A DNA stretch of 64,000 nt from an uncultured Clostridia bacterium. GTDB taxonomy: Bacteria > Bacillota > Clostridia > Oscillospirales > Oscillospiraceae. Location of the stretch: the NCBI GenBank assembly GCA_945873695.1, contig CAMCDX010000001.1, positions 28,080 through 92,079 of the forward strand. Reading direction: 5' to 3'. The number at the start of each line of letters is the position of its first letter. The first letter of the stretch is position 1. Made by a program: the position numbers and the translations under genes. Below, in pieces: positions 56,612-64,000 of this stretch. The notes under the pieces are model-generated. The model was not told the DNA's origin and searched no databases. It saw only the letters and a program-made list of their open reading frames with translations.

Positions 56612-57052
56612 TTATGCCCGCTCCGCCAGCATCTCCTCCACGAGTTCCACAGCGGTGACGATCATAATGTCACAGTGGCCTGTCAGGCCCATGTGATGGG
56701 CGGCGGGGGTGGTTTCGTCGGGGGTGAACTTGTTTTTCAACAGCTCTTTGCACCGCAGGGCGCCGAACTTCTCGGAAAACCGCTTTTGCAGCTCCTTGGA
56801 AAGGGCCATCGTCCGCTTTTTGCTGCCCACCGGGTCGGCGGTATCCACCGGCGTCACCAGGCCCAGCGTCATGACGGCGCCGGAGATGGCTCCGCACAGC
56901 TCTCCCGTGCCCGCGCCGGCGCCGAAGCCGCCGCCGATGTCAAAGCTGGCCTGCTCGGAAAGACCGGTCAGATTGGAAAACGCCGCCAGCACGCTCTGTG
57001 CGCAGTTGTAGCCCTTTTTGTGATACTCATTTGCCAATTCCACTCGGTTCAT
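56612..57052 (-). CDS. C_GCAxxG_C_C family protein
   Basis: 146 residues with the family's spaced cysteines: KGYNCAQSVL, GELCGAISGAVMTLGL, GALRCKELL and GHCDIMI. Possibly redox- or metal-related; function unknown. Lies between whiA and dnaE. Confidence 0.88.
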   Translation of the reverse strand: MNRVELANEYHKKGYNCAQSVLAAFSNLTGLSEQASFDIGGGFGAGAGTGELCGAISGAVMTLGLVTPVDTADPVGSKKRTMALSKELQKRFSEKFGALRCKELLKNKFTPDETTPAAHHMGLTGHCDIMIVTAVELVEEMLAERA

Positions 57053-57103
57053 AGGTGTATTCTCCTTTAATCTGAATATATGTATTGTTTTTTTGCTTTA
57101 CAG

Positions 57104-57997
57104 CTACTTCGCCAGCTCCATCAACTTCCGCAGCCGGTGATTCAGGCAGGATTTGGTCACTGGCGGATCAAACTCCCCTGCCAGCTCGCTGAGGGTCATC
57201 TCGGGATTGGCCTCCCGGAGGGCCGCCGTCTGCCGCAGCTTCTCCGGCAGCTGGTCCAGCCGGTCCGACGCCCGGAGGCGGCGGATGGCCTCCAGCTGCT
57301 CCTGGGCGGCCTCGATGGCCTTGTCCACGTTGGCGCTGTCGCAGTTGATGCGGCGGTTCACGCTGTTCCGAAGGTCCTTCTCCAGCTTGGCACTCATGAT
57401 ACTCATGGCCGCCACCGGGGCACCGATCAAAGTGAGGAAATCCTCGATCTGGTCGCTCTGCTTAAAATATGTAATGAAGCTGCCGCTGCGGCTGAGGCTC
57501 TTGGGGGGATATCCGCACTCCCGCAGCAGCACCTCCAGCTCCCGGCTGGCCTGGGCATGGGAGGTGGTCAGCTCCAGATGATACCGCTTCAGCGGGTCGG
57601 TGATGCTGCCGCCGGCGAAGAACACCCCCCGCAGGAAAGACGCCCGACAGCACTCCTCCTCCAGCATCCCGAAATTGATGTGCAGCACCAGGCTCTGTTC
57701 CGGGCTGTACCCAAACAGGTCGATGATGTGGGAGAGCTTCTTGGGGTCCGTGATCTGGAACACCATCTTCCCCGGCGCCCCCGGCTCCGGCTGGCGGTCG
57801 AACCCCAGGCCAAAGGCCCGGTGGAACAGCTTGGGCAGCCGCCCGGCAAAGTTGGGGTTCTCCGTGATGACGCGGATCTCCGAGGCGCTAAAGGTATTGC
57901 AGTACAGCAAAATGCCGTAGGCCTCCGCCCGGGCGCAGCAAAGCCGCTGCACCGGCAGGCGGCACAGTTCGTTTTTCGTGTCAAAGGAAAAAGACAT
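57104..57997 (-). CDS. whiA: DNA-binding protein WhiA
   Basis: 297 residues from the ATG at 57997 (MSFSFDTKNELCRLPVQ). N-terminal LAGLIDADG-like domain (CCRASFLRGVFFAGGSITDPLKRYHLEL) and C-terminal HTH (MTLSELAGEFDPPVTKSCLNHRLRKL). In Firmicutes it influences cell division and chromosome segregation. Third gene of the rapZ-yvcK-whiA cluster. Confidence 0.96.
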   Translation of the reverse strand: MSFSFDTKNELCRLPVQRLCCARAEAYGILLYCNTFSASEIRVITENPNFAGRLPKLFHRAFGLGFDRQPEPGAPGKMVFQITDPKKLSHIIDLFGYSPEQSLVLHINFGMLEEECCRASFLRGVFFAGGSITDPLKRYHLELTTSHAQASRELEVLLRECGYPPKSLSRSGSFITYFKQSDQIEDFLTLIGAPVAAMSIMSAKLEKDLRNSVNRRINCDSANVDKAIEAAQEQLEAIRRLRASDRLDQLPEKLRQTAALREANPEMTLSELAGEFDPPVTKSCLNHRLRKLMELAK

Positions 57998-58022
57998 CTC
58001 GCACTCCGTTCCCTCCGGGCAC

Positions 58023-59078
58023 TCACTCCACCCGGTATGTGTCGTCCCGATAGTCAAAGCTGCCGCCGGCGATGCGGACGCTGCGCTCGGCGTGGAGCAG
58101 GATCAGCTCCCGAGCCAGATGGCCGGGATGATGACGGACGTAGCCGTTGGTCACCGTGGCGATGGGGCGGTCCACCACTTCCACCCCCAGCCGATTACAG
58201 GCGGGGGTGTCACATTTCAGCAGCTCCGCCCCCTCCTCGGCGTACCGGGCAGCCACGCCCTTTGGAATGGGCGAGGAGTTGGTCAGACAAAGCTGAAACA
58301 GCCCCGGCGCCGAGTGGGCGAAGATGGCGGCAATGTGGTCGGAGACGGTGTAGCCCTCCGTCTCCCCCTCCTGGGTCATGACGTTGCAGACGTAGACCTT
58401 CAATCCGTCAGATTCCCGGATGGCCTCCACGATGCCGTCCACCAGCAGATTGGGGATGACGCTGGTGTACAGGCTGCCGGGGCCCAGGACGATCATGTCC
58501 GCGTCCCGAATGGCCTCCATGGCGGCGGGCAGGGCCTTAGGATGCTCCGGCAGCAGGCGGACCTGGCGAATGCGGCAGTCCTCCTTTTTCTTGCAGTGGA
58601 AGATCTTGGACTCTCCCACCACCGAGGCGCCGTTTTCAAACTCCGCCTCCAGCTGGACGTCCGCCGTAGTCACCGGCAGCACCCGGCCAGTGATGGCCAA
58701 AACCTCGCTCATGCGGCTCACCGCCATATCGAAGGAGGGGGAGATGCCGTTCAGCGCGGCCAGGAACAGATTGCCGAAGCTCTGCCCCGCCAGGGAGCCC
58801 TCTGTAAAGCGGTAGCGCATCAGCTCGCTCATCAGCGGCTCCGTGTTGGCCAGGGCCTCCAGACAGTTGCGGATATCGCCGGGAGGCGGCATGCCCAGGT
58901 CCTGGCGCAGCATCCCGCTGCCGCCGCCGTCGTCCGCCACCGTAACGATGGCGGTGATGTTCTCCGTGTATTGCTTCAGTCCCCGCAGCATGGTGGACAG
59001 GCCGTGGCCGCCGCCGATGACCGCCACCTTGGGCCCGTGGGCCCGGGGGACGCGATAGGACACTCGTTGTTTCTCCAT
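58023..59078 (-). CDS. yvcK: gluconeogenesis factor YvcK (CofD-like)
   Basis: 351 residues. Nucleotide-binding VAVIGGGHGLSTMLRGLK, VADDGGGSGMLRQDLGMPPPGDIRNCL and IVLGPGSLYTSVIPNLLV are characteristic. It binds UDP-sugars and affects wall synthesis and growth on gluconeogenic carbon. Confidence 0.95.
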   Translation of the reverse strand: MEKQRVSYRVPRAHGPKVAVIGGGHGLSTMLRGLKQYTENITAIVTVADDGGGSGMLRQDLGMPPPGDIRNCLEALANTEPLMSELMRYRFTEGSLAGQSFGNLFLAALNGISPSFDMAVSRMSEVLAITGRVLPVTTADVQLEAEFENGASVVGESKIFHCKKKEDCRIRQVRLLPEHPKALPAAMEAIRDADMIVLGPGSLYTSVIPNLLVDGIVEAIRESDGLKVYVCNVMTQEGETEGYTVSDHIAAIFAHSAPGLFQLCLTNSSPIPKGVAARYAEEGAELLKCDTPACNRLGVEVVDRPIATVTNGYVRHHPGHLARELILLHAERSVRIAGGSFDYRDDTYRVE

Positions 59079-59094
59079 GGCCTTCCTTTCCGCC

Positions 59095-59958
59095 TCAGCT
59101 GCCCCGGGTCATGTCCCGGTGGTTCTCGGACACCTGATAGCCCAGGCCCCGGATGTACTCCGTCAGGGCGTGGGTCACCGCCACGGAGCGATGATGTCCG
59201 CCGGTGCAGCCCACGGCGATGGACAGCGTGGTCTTTCCCTCCTCCGCGTACAGCGGTAGCGTAAAGGCCAGCAGGTCCTCCAGCTTTTTCAAAAAGTCCC
59301 GGGTCTGTGGAAAACTGAACACATACTCCGCCACCGGGGCATCCAGCCCCGTCTGGGGCCGCAGGTCCTCGATGTAGAAGGGATTGGGCATGAACCGCAC
59401 GTCGAACACCAGGTCCGCCTCCAGGGGCAAGCCGTGCTTGAAGCCGAAGGAGGTGACGTTCACCGTCATGCCCCCCTTCTCACCCCTGGTGTCAAACAGC
59501 CGCAGCAGCTCGCCCCGGAGCTGGGCCGTGGAGGTGCGGGAGGTGTCGATGACAAAATCCGCCCGGCCCCGAACGGGGGCCATCAGCTCCCGCTCCTTCC
59601 GGACGGCTTCTTCCAGAGAGTCCGCCTGGTCCCCCAGAGGGTGGCGGCGGCGGGTCTCCTTATACCGTTTGATGATGGTCTCCGGCGAGGCCTCCAGAAA
59701 CAGCATGCGGCAGACGCCGTCCATGGCCTTCAGCTGATCCAGCACGACGAACAGCTCCGTGAAGGAGCTGGCCGTCCGCACGTCGTACACCAGGGCCACC
59801 CGGTCATACCGGCCGTTGCCCCCGGCGCAGAACTCCGCGAATTTCAGGATCATGGCGGCGGGCATGTTGTCCACAATATAAAAGCCCATGTCCTCCAGGT
59901 AGGAGGCCGCCTTGCTTTTTCCGGCGCCGGAGAGGCCGGAGATGATGAGGATTTCCAT
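59095..59958 (-). CDS. rapZ: RNase adapter / nucleotide-binding protein RapZ (YvcJ)
   Basis: 287 residues. P-loop ISGLSGAGKSKAASYLEDMGF at the N-terminus and C-terminal TLSIAVGCTGGHHRSVAVTHAL, both conserved. In E. coli it delivers GlmZ sRNA to RNase E; the Gram-positive role is less clear. Directly upstream of yvcK. Confidence 0.95.
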   Translation of the reverse strand: MEILIISGLSGAGKSKAASYLEDMGFYIVDNMPAAMILKFAEFCAGGNGRYDRVALVYDVRTASSFTELFVVLDQLKAMDGVCRMLFLEASPETIIKRYKETRRRHPLGDQADSLEEAVRKERELMAPVRGRADFVIDTSRTSTAQLRGELLRLFDTRGEKGGMTVNVTSFGFKHGLPLEADLVFDVRFMPNPFYIEDLRPQTGLDAPVAEYVFSFPQTRDFLKKLEDLLAFTLPLYAEEGKTTLSIAVGCTGGHHRSVAVTHALTEYIRGLGYQVSENHRDMTRGS

Positions 59959-59977
59959 CAGGGACGCCTTCTTTCAC

Positions 59978-60895
59978 TCAGTGGATGATGCGGACTTCCG
60001 GCTCCAGCCGGACGCCCTTTTCCGCCAGCACCCGCTCCTGGACCTGGCGGATCACCGCCAGCACGTCGGCGCAGGTGGCGCCGCCGGTATTGATGACGAA
60101 GCCGGCGTGCTTCTCGCTGACCTGGGCACCGCCCACGGTCAGGCCCTTCAGGCCGCATTGGTCGATGAGCGTCCCGGCGTAATAGCCAGCTGGACGCTTG
60201 AAGGTGCTGCCGGCGCTGGGATACTCCAGGGGCTGGCTTGCCTTCCGCCGGGCCATCAGCTGGCGCATCTTCTCCCGGATGGCCGCCTCGTCACCGGGAG
60301 TCAGAGCAAAGTCTGCCCGCAGCACCACCGCGTCAGGATGGTCCGACAGCAGACTGTGGCGGTAGCCGAAGTCCATTTCCTCATTGGACAGGGTCTTGAT
60401 GCCCTCCTCCGGGAACAGGACGGTGACGCTTTGAATGACGCCCTTCATCTCCCCGTCATAGGCGCCGGCGTTCATGCACACGCCGCCGCCCACGGTACCG
60501 GGGATGCCGTGGGCGAATTCCAGGCCCGTCAGGCCCTGCTTGCAGGCGAAGTCCGCCAGTCGGGCCAGAGGCACGCCCGCCTCCGCCGTGACAATGCGGG
60601 GTCCCTCCCCCGCCTCCAGGCGGCACATGCCGGAGGTATCGATGACCAGCCGGTCCAGGCCCTCGTCAGGGGCCAGCAGGTTGGTGCCGTTGCCGATGAC
60701 CAGGGGCCTGGCGCCCAGGTCCCTGGCGGTCTCCAGCAGCAGCACAAGCTGCTCGCCCTTCTCCGGAAAGGCCATCCGCTTCGCCGGTCCTCCCACCCGG
60801 AAGGAGGTGTGGCGGCTCATGGGCTCGTCGCAGGCCACCTTCAGATCCGGGAGATAGTCAGCGATCCATTTGTCAAGTTCCGTATACCAGTCCAT
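59978..60895 (-). CDS. murB: UDP-N-acetylenolpyruvoylglucosamine reductase
   Basis: 305 residues from the ATG at 60895 (MDWYTELDKW) after GGGAGG. Reduces UDP-GlcNAc-enolpyruvate to UDP-MurNAc with FAD/NADPH. FAD motifs HTSFRVGGPAKRM, VIGNGTNLLAPDEG, GIPGTVGGGVCMNAGAYDGEM; catalytic Ser in SAGSTFKRP; type II MurB length. Confidence 0.96.
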   Translation of the reverse strand: MDWYTELDKWIADYLPDLKVACDEPMSRHTSFRVGGPAKRMAFPEKGEQLVLLLETARDLGARPLVIGNGTNLLAPDEGLDRLVIDTSGMCRLEAGEGPRIVTAEAGVPLARLADFACKQGLTGLEFAHGIPGTVGGGVCMNAGAYDGEMKGVIQSVTVLFPEEGIKTLSNEEMDFGYRHSLLSDHPDAVVLRADFALTPGDEAAIREKMRQLMARRKASQPLEYPSAGSTFKRPAGYYAGTLIDQCGLKGLTVGGAQVSEKHAGFVINTGGATCADVLAVIRQVQERVLAEKGVRLEPEVRIIH

Positions 60896-60919
60896 GAAAG
60901 GACCTCCCACATATCGAGA

Positions 60920-61858
60920 TCAGATGGCCCGGCCCAGCATGGCCGCGCCGATGATGCCGGCGTCATTGCCCAGCTCCGCCCGGACGATCCGGGTCAGTTT
61001 GCCGCCCCGGTGGGCGAAGCACTCCCGGGCCACCAGGTCCTGGAGTGGCTCCAGCAGCAAACGGTCCGGCGCCGCGGCCACGCCGCCGCCCAGAGCCACC
61101 GCCTCGGGCTGGAGGATGTTCACCAGGTCGATAACGCCCAGGGCCAGCTCCTCCACATACCGGCGGCACACCGCCAGGGCGGTCTCGTCACCCATTTCCG
61201 CCGCCTGGAAGGCCGTCCGGCCCTCCACAGCGCCGTTCTCCGCCGCCACGGTATGTAAGGCGCTCTCAGGATGCTCCGCCATGGCAGCCTTCGTCAGGTG
61301 GATGAGGCCGGTGGCGGACGCATACCGCTCCCAGCAGCCGCTGCGTCCGCAGTTGCACAGGTCCCCGCCGGGATGGGTCACCAGATGGCCAACCTCACCG
61401 CCGGAGCCCATGCCGGTGTAGAGCTTTTTGTTCAGGATCAGGCCGCCGCCAATGCCGGTGCCCAGAGTCACGATGATGAAGTTCTTCGTGCCCCGGCCGG
61501 CGCCGCAGAAGTATTCTCCCACGGCGGCGCAGTCCGCGTCGTTGCCCAACAGCAGGGGCAGATCCAGATACCGGCGGAACAGGTCCGCCAGGGGCACGTG
61601 CTCCATGGGGATGTTGGTGGTGTAGAGGATCTCTCCGTCCAGCACCGCACCGGGGATGCCGGCGCCCACGTTTTTCACGTCCTCTTTTGCCACGCCGCCC
61701 TGGGCCATAACAGCCTCAGCCAGCTCCGCCAGGGACTTGGCGAATGCCTCCGGCCCCTGAAAATTCAGGGGCGTCCGCTCTACCGCCACAATGGTTCCCG
61801 CTTCATCCACCAGGCCGGCCTTCAGGTTGGTGCCGCCCACATCGATACCAATATACAT
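60920..61858 (-). CDS. glcK: ROK-family glucokinase
   Basis: 312 residues. IGIDVGGTNLKAGLVD phosphate-1 motif, TLGTGIGGGLI, and the ROK zinc motif CNCGRSGCWERYAS. It phosphorylates glucose with ATP. Position between hprK and murB fits carbon-catabolite control genes in this lineage. Confidence 0.93.
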   Translation of the reverse strand: MYIGIDVGGTNLKAGLVDEAGTIVAVERTPLNFQGPEAFAKSLAELAEAVMAQGGVAKEDVKNVGAGIPGAVLDGEILYTTNIPMEHVPLADLFRRYLDLPLLLGNDADCAAVGEYFCGAGRGTKNFIIVTLGTGIGGGLILNKKLYTGMGSGGEVGHLVTHPGGDLCNCGRSGCWERYASATGLIHLTKAAMAEHPESALHTVAAENGAVEGRTAFQAAEMGDETALAVCRRYVEELALGVIDLVNILQPEAVALGGGVAAAPDRLLLEPLQDLVARECFAHRGGKLTRIVRAELGNDAGIIGAAMLGRAI

Positions 61859-61887
61859 TTCCCTTGCCTCCGATATTTCTCGATTTC

Positions 61888-62826
61888 TCAGATCTTTCCG
61901 CTGCCGGCGTCGGCCCGCAGGTCCACCCGCCGGGCCAGCTCCTGCGCGGCGTTGTAGCCAAACTTCCGGTGGCGGTTGTTCATGGCTGCCACCTCCACGA
62001 TGCTGGCCAGGTTCCTGCCCGGCCGCACCGGGATGGTCACAATAGGCACCTGTACGTCCAGGATCTCAGTGAAGTGGTCCTCGATACCCAGGCGGTCGTA
62101 GAACTTCGTATTGTCCCACTGCTCGAAGTGGACCACCAGGTCCAGCTGGGATTCCACCTTGATGGCCCGCATGCCGAACAGCTGCCGCACATCGATGACG
62201 CCGATGCCCCGCAGCTCGATATAGTGCCGGATGACCTCCGGGGCCGTGCCGATGAGCTGGTTGGAGATGCGGCGGAGCTCCACCGCGTCGTCCGCCACCA
62301 GGCGGTGGCCGCGCATGATCAGCTCCATGGCGGCCTCGCTCTTGCCCACGCCGGAGTCGCCGGTGATCATGACGCCCTCGCCGTAGATGTCCAGCAGCAC
62401 GCCGTGGCGGGTGACGCAGGGGGCCAGCACCCGGTTCAGGTACTCGATGGTGTGGCTGGTGAAATCCACTGTGGTCTCCTGGGTCCGCAGCACCGTTTTC
62501 TCATGCTCTTTGGCGCTCTCCAGACACTCCGGGAACACATCCAGTCCCCGGGCAATGACCAGGGCGGGGATATCGTAGAGAAAAAGGTCGTCGAAGCACT
62601 TGCGGCGCTGCTCGTCCGTCAGGCTCTTCAGGTACGTCACCTCCGCCTTGCCGATGACCTGCAGCCGGCGGGGGTCGAAATAGTCATAAAAGTCATGAAA
62701 CTGGAGGCCGGGCCGGTTCACATCGGTGATGGTCAGCCTGTATTCCTCGTAATCGCTGCCCCGGTTCAGCACCTCCAGATCGAACAGCTTCACAAAGTCT
62801 GTGATTTTCAGGAAGTGTTCCTGCAT
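61888..62826 (-). CDS. hprK: HPr kinase/phosphorylase
   Basis: 312 residues from the second ATG (62826), which has GGAGG 6 nt upstream. P-loop MITGDSGVGKSEAAMELIMRGH, catalytic HRLVADDAVEL and the signature ELRGIGVIDVRQLFG. It phosphorylates Ser46 of HPr and so controls catabolite repression with CcpA. Confidence 0.96.
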   Translation of the reverse strand: MQEHFLKITDFVKLFDLEVLNRGSDYEEYRLTITDVNRPGLQFHDFYDYFDPRRLQVIGKAEVTYLKSLTDEQRRKCFDDLFLYDIPALVIARGLDVFPECLESAKEHEKTVLRTQETTVDFTSHTIEYLNRVLAPCVTRHGVLLDIYGEGVMITGDSGVGKSEAAMELIMRGHRLVADDAVELRRISNQLIGTAPEVIRHYIELRGIGVIDVRQLFGMRAIKVESQLDLVVHFEQWDNTKFYDRLGIEDHFTEILDVQVPIVTIPVRPGRNLASIVEVAAMNNRHRKFGYNAAQELARRVDLRADAGSGKI

Positions 62827-62900
62827 CGTCATCCTCCCCTTCCCGCCGGGCGAACACCCGGCGGAGCGGTCAAAATTTCTGTCCTGTTCCAGATGGATTT

Positions 62901-62929
62901 ATTATATATGAATTCCCCGCTTTTCGCAA
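62901..62929 (-). promoter_or_regulatory. promoter of the hprK operon
   Basis: Minus strand TTGCGA, 17 bp, TATAAT. The leader of about 65 nt before hprK contains the hairpin CCGCCGGGTGTTCGCCCGGCGG (near 62840-62862), which might affect hprK translation. Confidence 0.7.
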
Positions 62930-62997
62930 CACCTTCACGGTTCCGGGATGCGCTGGAAATGCTATGAAAATTTCTGTGATTTTTTTGAAATTTCTTC

Positions 62998-63026
62998 TTG
63001 CATTTTCGAAATTTTTCTGGTATTAT
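62998..63026 (+). promoter_or_regulatory. promoter of rpmB
   Basis: TTGCAT, 17 bp, TATTAT in an AT-rich region, about 55 bp before the L28 start. Divergent from the hprK promoter. Confidence 0.75.
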
Positions 63027-63083
63027 ATCAGATGTGCCTGTGCAGCAGGCACGGAAGTACGCAACAGCAAGGAGGTGCAACGG

Positions 63084-63272
63084 ATGGCTAAGTGCGAGTT
63101 TTGCGACAAGGGCGTGACCTTCGGCATTCAGGTTTCCCACTCTCACCGGCGTTCCAATCGTCCCTGGAAGCCCAATGTGAAGCGTGTGAAGGCGATTGTC
63201 AACGGTTCCCCCCGCCATGTGTATGTTTGTACCCGGTGTATGCGTTCCGGTAAGGTCACCAGAGCGATCTAA
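63084..63272 (+). CDS. rpmB: 50S ribosomal protein L28
   Basis: 62 residues from the ATG at 63084 after GGAGG; the track ORF starts 40 codons early. MAKCEFCDKGVTFGIQVSHS ... RHVYVCTRCMRSGKV: a Zn-type L28 with CxxC pairs. Confidence 0.97.
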   Translation: MAKCEFCDKGVTFGIQVSHSHRRSNRPWKPNVKRVKAIVNGSPRHVYVCTRCMRSGKVTRAI

Positions 63273-63284
63273 CAGTTGGACAAA

Positions 63285-63320
63285 CAAAAATCCCGGACTT
63301 TTGTCCGGGATTTCTTTTTT
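63285..63320 (+). terminator. terminator of rpmB
   Basis: AAATCCCGGAC-TTTT-GTCCGGGATTT followed by CTTTTTT. Confidence 0.92.
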
Positions 63321-63332
63321 ACAAACAGCAAA

Positions 63333-63362
63333 GCGCCGGGAGCGGGTCATCCGCTCCCGGCG
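63333..63362 (-). terminator. hairpin after the right-edge gene
   Basis: CGCCGGGAGCGG-ATGAC-CCGCTCCCGGCG on the minus strand, 10 bp past the stop of the gene at 63373, followed by CTTTG. A short U-run makes it a weak intrinsic terminator, but it may be helped by the rpmB hairpin facing it. Confidence 0.6.
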
Positions 63363-63372
63363 TCTTTTCGTT

Positions 63373-63999
63373 TCAGAGATGTGCAGGCCAATTCTCCGCC
63401 AGTGTCTCCAAAAAACGGACCGCGCCCCCGTTGGAGGGCTCCACCTCTGTCACCAGCGTGTTCTCCGGCAGACGGAACTCCGCCATCAGTGTCCCCGCGT
63501 ACTCTTTGCTCCGGGTCAGGGACACCCCCTCCAAAGACGCCCAGGGGATGGCCGTGAACTCGGCGCTGTACTTCTGTTCCCCTTTCTTCTCCGGCTTGCC
63601 GCTGCGCAGAAGCAGCAGCTCCCGTCCGTTGTGGAGGTACAGTGTCCCGGCGAACTCCTCCTGCTTCGTCCAGGGCAGGCGGCGGCCGGCAGGATAGGCG
63701 CTGTGATAGGGCTGGTAGGCGTCCAGGGAAAAGTCCACCCCCCGGTCCCGCAGGTCCCGCAGCTGGTTATAGAGCCAGATGTCCACCTGCTCCTCCTTCA
63801 CTCCCTCATCCCGGACCAGGCCGGCGGGGCAGGCGCTTTCCCGGGGCCAGGACCGGCGCACCAGGTCCAGCAGCTTCCAAAAGGTGTCGGCGGAGACGGT
63901 GTTGTAGGGCAGCGTCACCGTCCCTTCCCTGCCGCACAGGGTACAGGATATGTTATCATCCGAAGTGCAACACCTCAAAAAAAGAAAGACAATACGCAC
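63373..63999 (-). CDS. unknown protein, 5' end uncertain at window edge
   Basis: About 208 residues in this window. Interior features: RDRGVDFSLDAYQPYHSAYPAGRRLPWTKQEE, GTLYLHNGRELLLLRSGK and C-terminal VTEVEPSNGGAVRFLETLAENWP. N-terminal CTLCGRE suggests a zinc site. No family recognised. No convincing ribosome site for the track's GTG at 63999, so the true start may be further upstream or at an internal TTG. Confidence 0.6.
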   Translation of the reverse strand: MRIVFLFLRCCTSDDNISCTLCGREGTVTLPYNTVSADTFWKLLDLVRRSWPRESACPAGLVRDEGVKEEQVDIWLYNQLRDLRDRGVDFSLDAYQPYHSAYPAGRRLPWTKQEEFAGTLYLHNGRELLLLRSGKPEKKGEQKYSAEFTAIPWASLEGVSLTRSKEYAGTLMAEFRLPENTLVTEVEPSNGGAVRFLETLAENWPAHL

Positions 64000-64000
64000 T

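Noticed and set aside
62829-63350. 173-aa minus-strand ORF upstream of hprK
   Set aside because: Runs antisense through rpmB and its promoter; shadow ORF.

Overview
The window is a high-GC, spore-forming Firmicutes chromosome, most like Oscillospiraceae (Flavonifractor/Lawsonibacter-type). The reasons are a complete spoIIIA operon with a textbook sigma-E promoter, the hprK-glcK-murB-rapZ-yvcK-whiA-dnaE block, and the locus order nusB-xseA-xseB-ispA-[OLE RNA]-oapA-dxs. No tRNA, rRNA or CRISPR array was seen.

Layout. (1) 1-5.4 kb, minus strand: Asp23-family protein, nusB, xseA, xseB and ispA, then a structured non-coding RNA of about 620 nt that I identify as OLE RNA with its own promoter, its membrane partner oapA, and a truncated dxs. 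(2) 5.4-10.1 kb, minus strand: spoIIIAA-AH. (3) 10.9-51.0 kb: a prophage of about 40.1 kb with a podovirus/P22-like virion plan. It splits a conserved Clostridia gene just upstream of spoIIIA: codons 1-30 lie at 51.0 kb and the remaining 250 at 10.2-10.9 kb. A 3-bp GCA/TGC core is shared, so excision would restore the reading frame. (4) 51-64 kb: a DUF3048 lipoprotein, DUF4364 protein, dnaE, C_GCAxxG_C_C protein, whiA, yvcK, rapZ, murB, glcK, hprK, rpmB and an unknown gene at the edge.

Prophage organisation. The right end has a large serine recombinase, a CI-like repressor, a Cro-like regulator and small membrane genes. Repeated TTCCCTC-N4-GAGGGAA operators sit inside the spacers of two strong minus-strand promoters. 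A long minus-strand programme follows: early and regulatory genes, PcfK/PcfJ, DUF3102, a HTH gene, TerL, accessory genes including a Gp49-Tad2 (DUF2829) fusion that may be an anti-Thoeris protein, an HUH replication initiator, TerS, portal, scaffold, capsid, tail, two DUF6273 receptor-type proteins, a two-domain endolysin, holin, and two probable ejection proteins, the last of 2003 residues with a predicted nuclease-like domain.

The most unusual content is a family of palindromic elements of about 110 nt, all in the late-transcript sense orientation. They have two compensating stem-loops and invariant linkers. Copies lie between structural genes and also in frame inside terL and the portal gene. 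Several small phage genes carry single lesions (two UGA codons at zinc-knuckle Cys positions, one G7 frameshift). They are reported separately as possible decay, assembly error or recoding.
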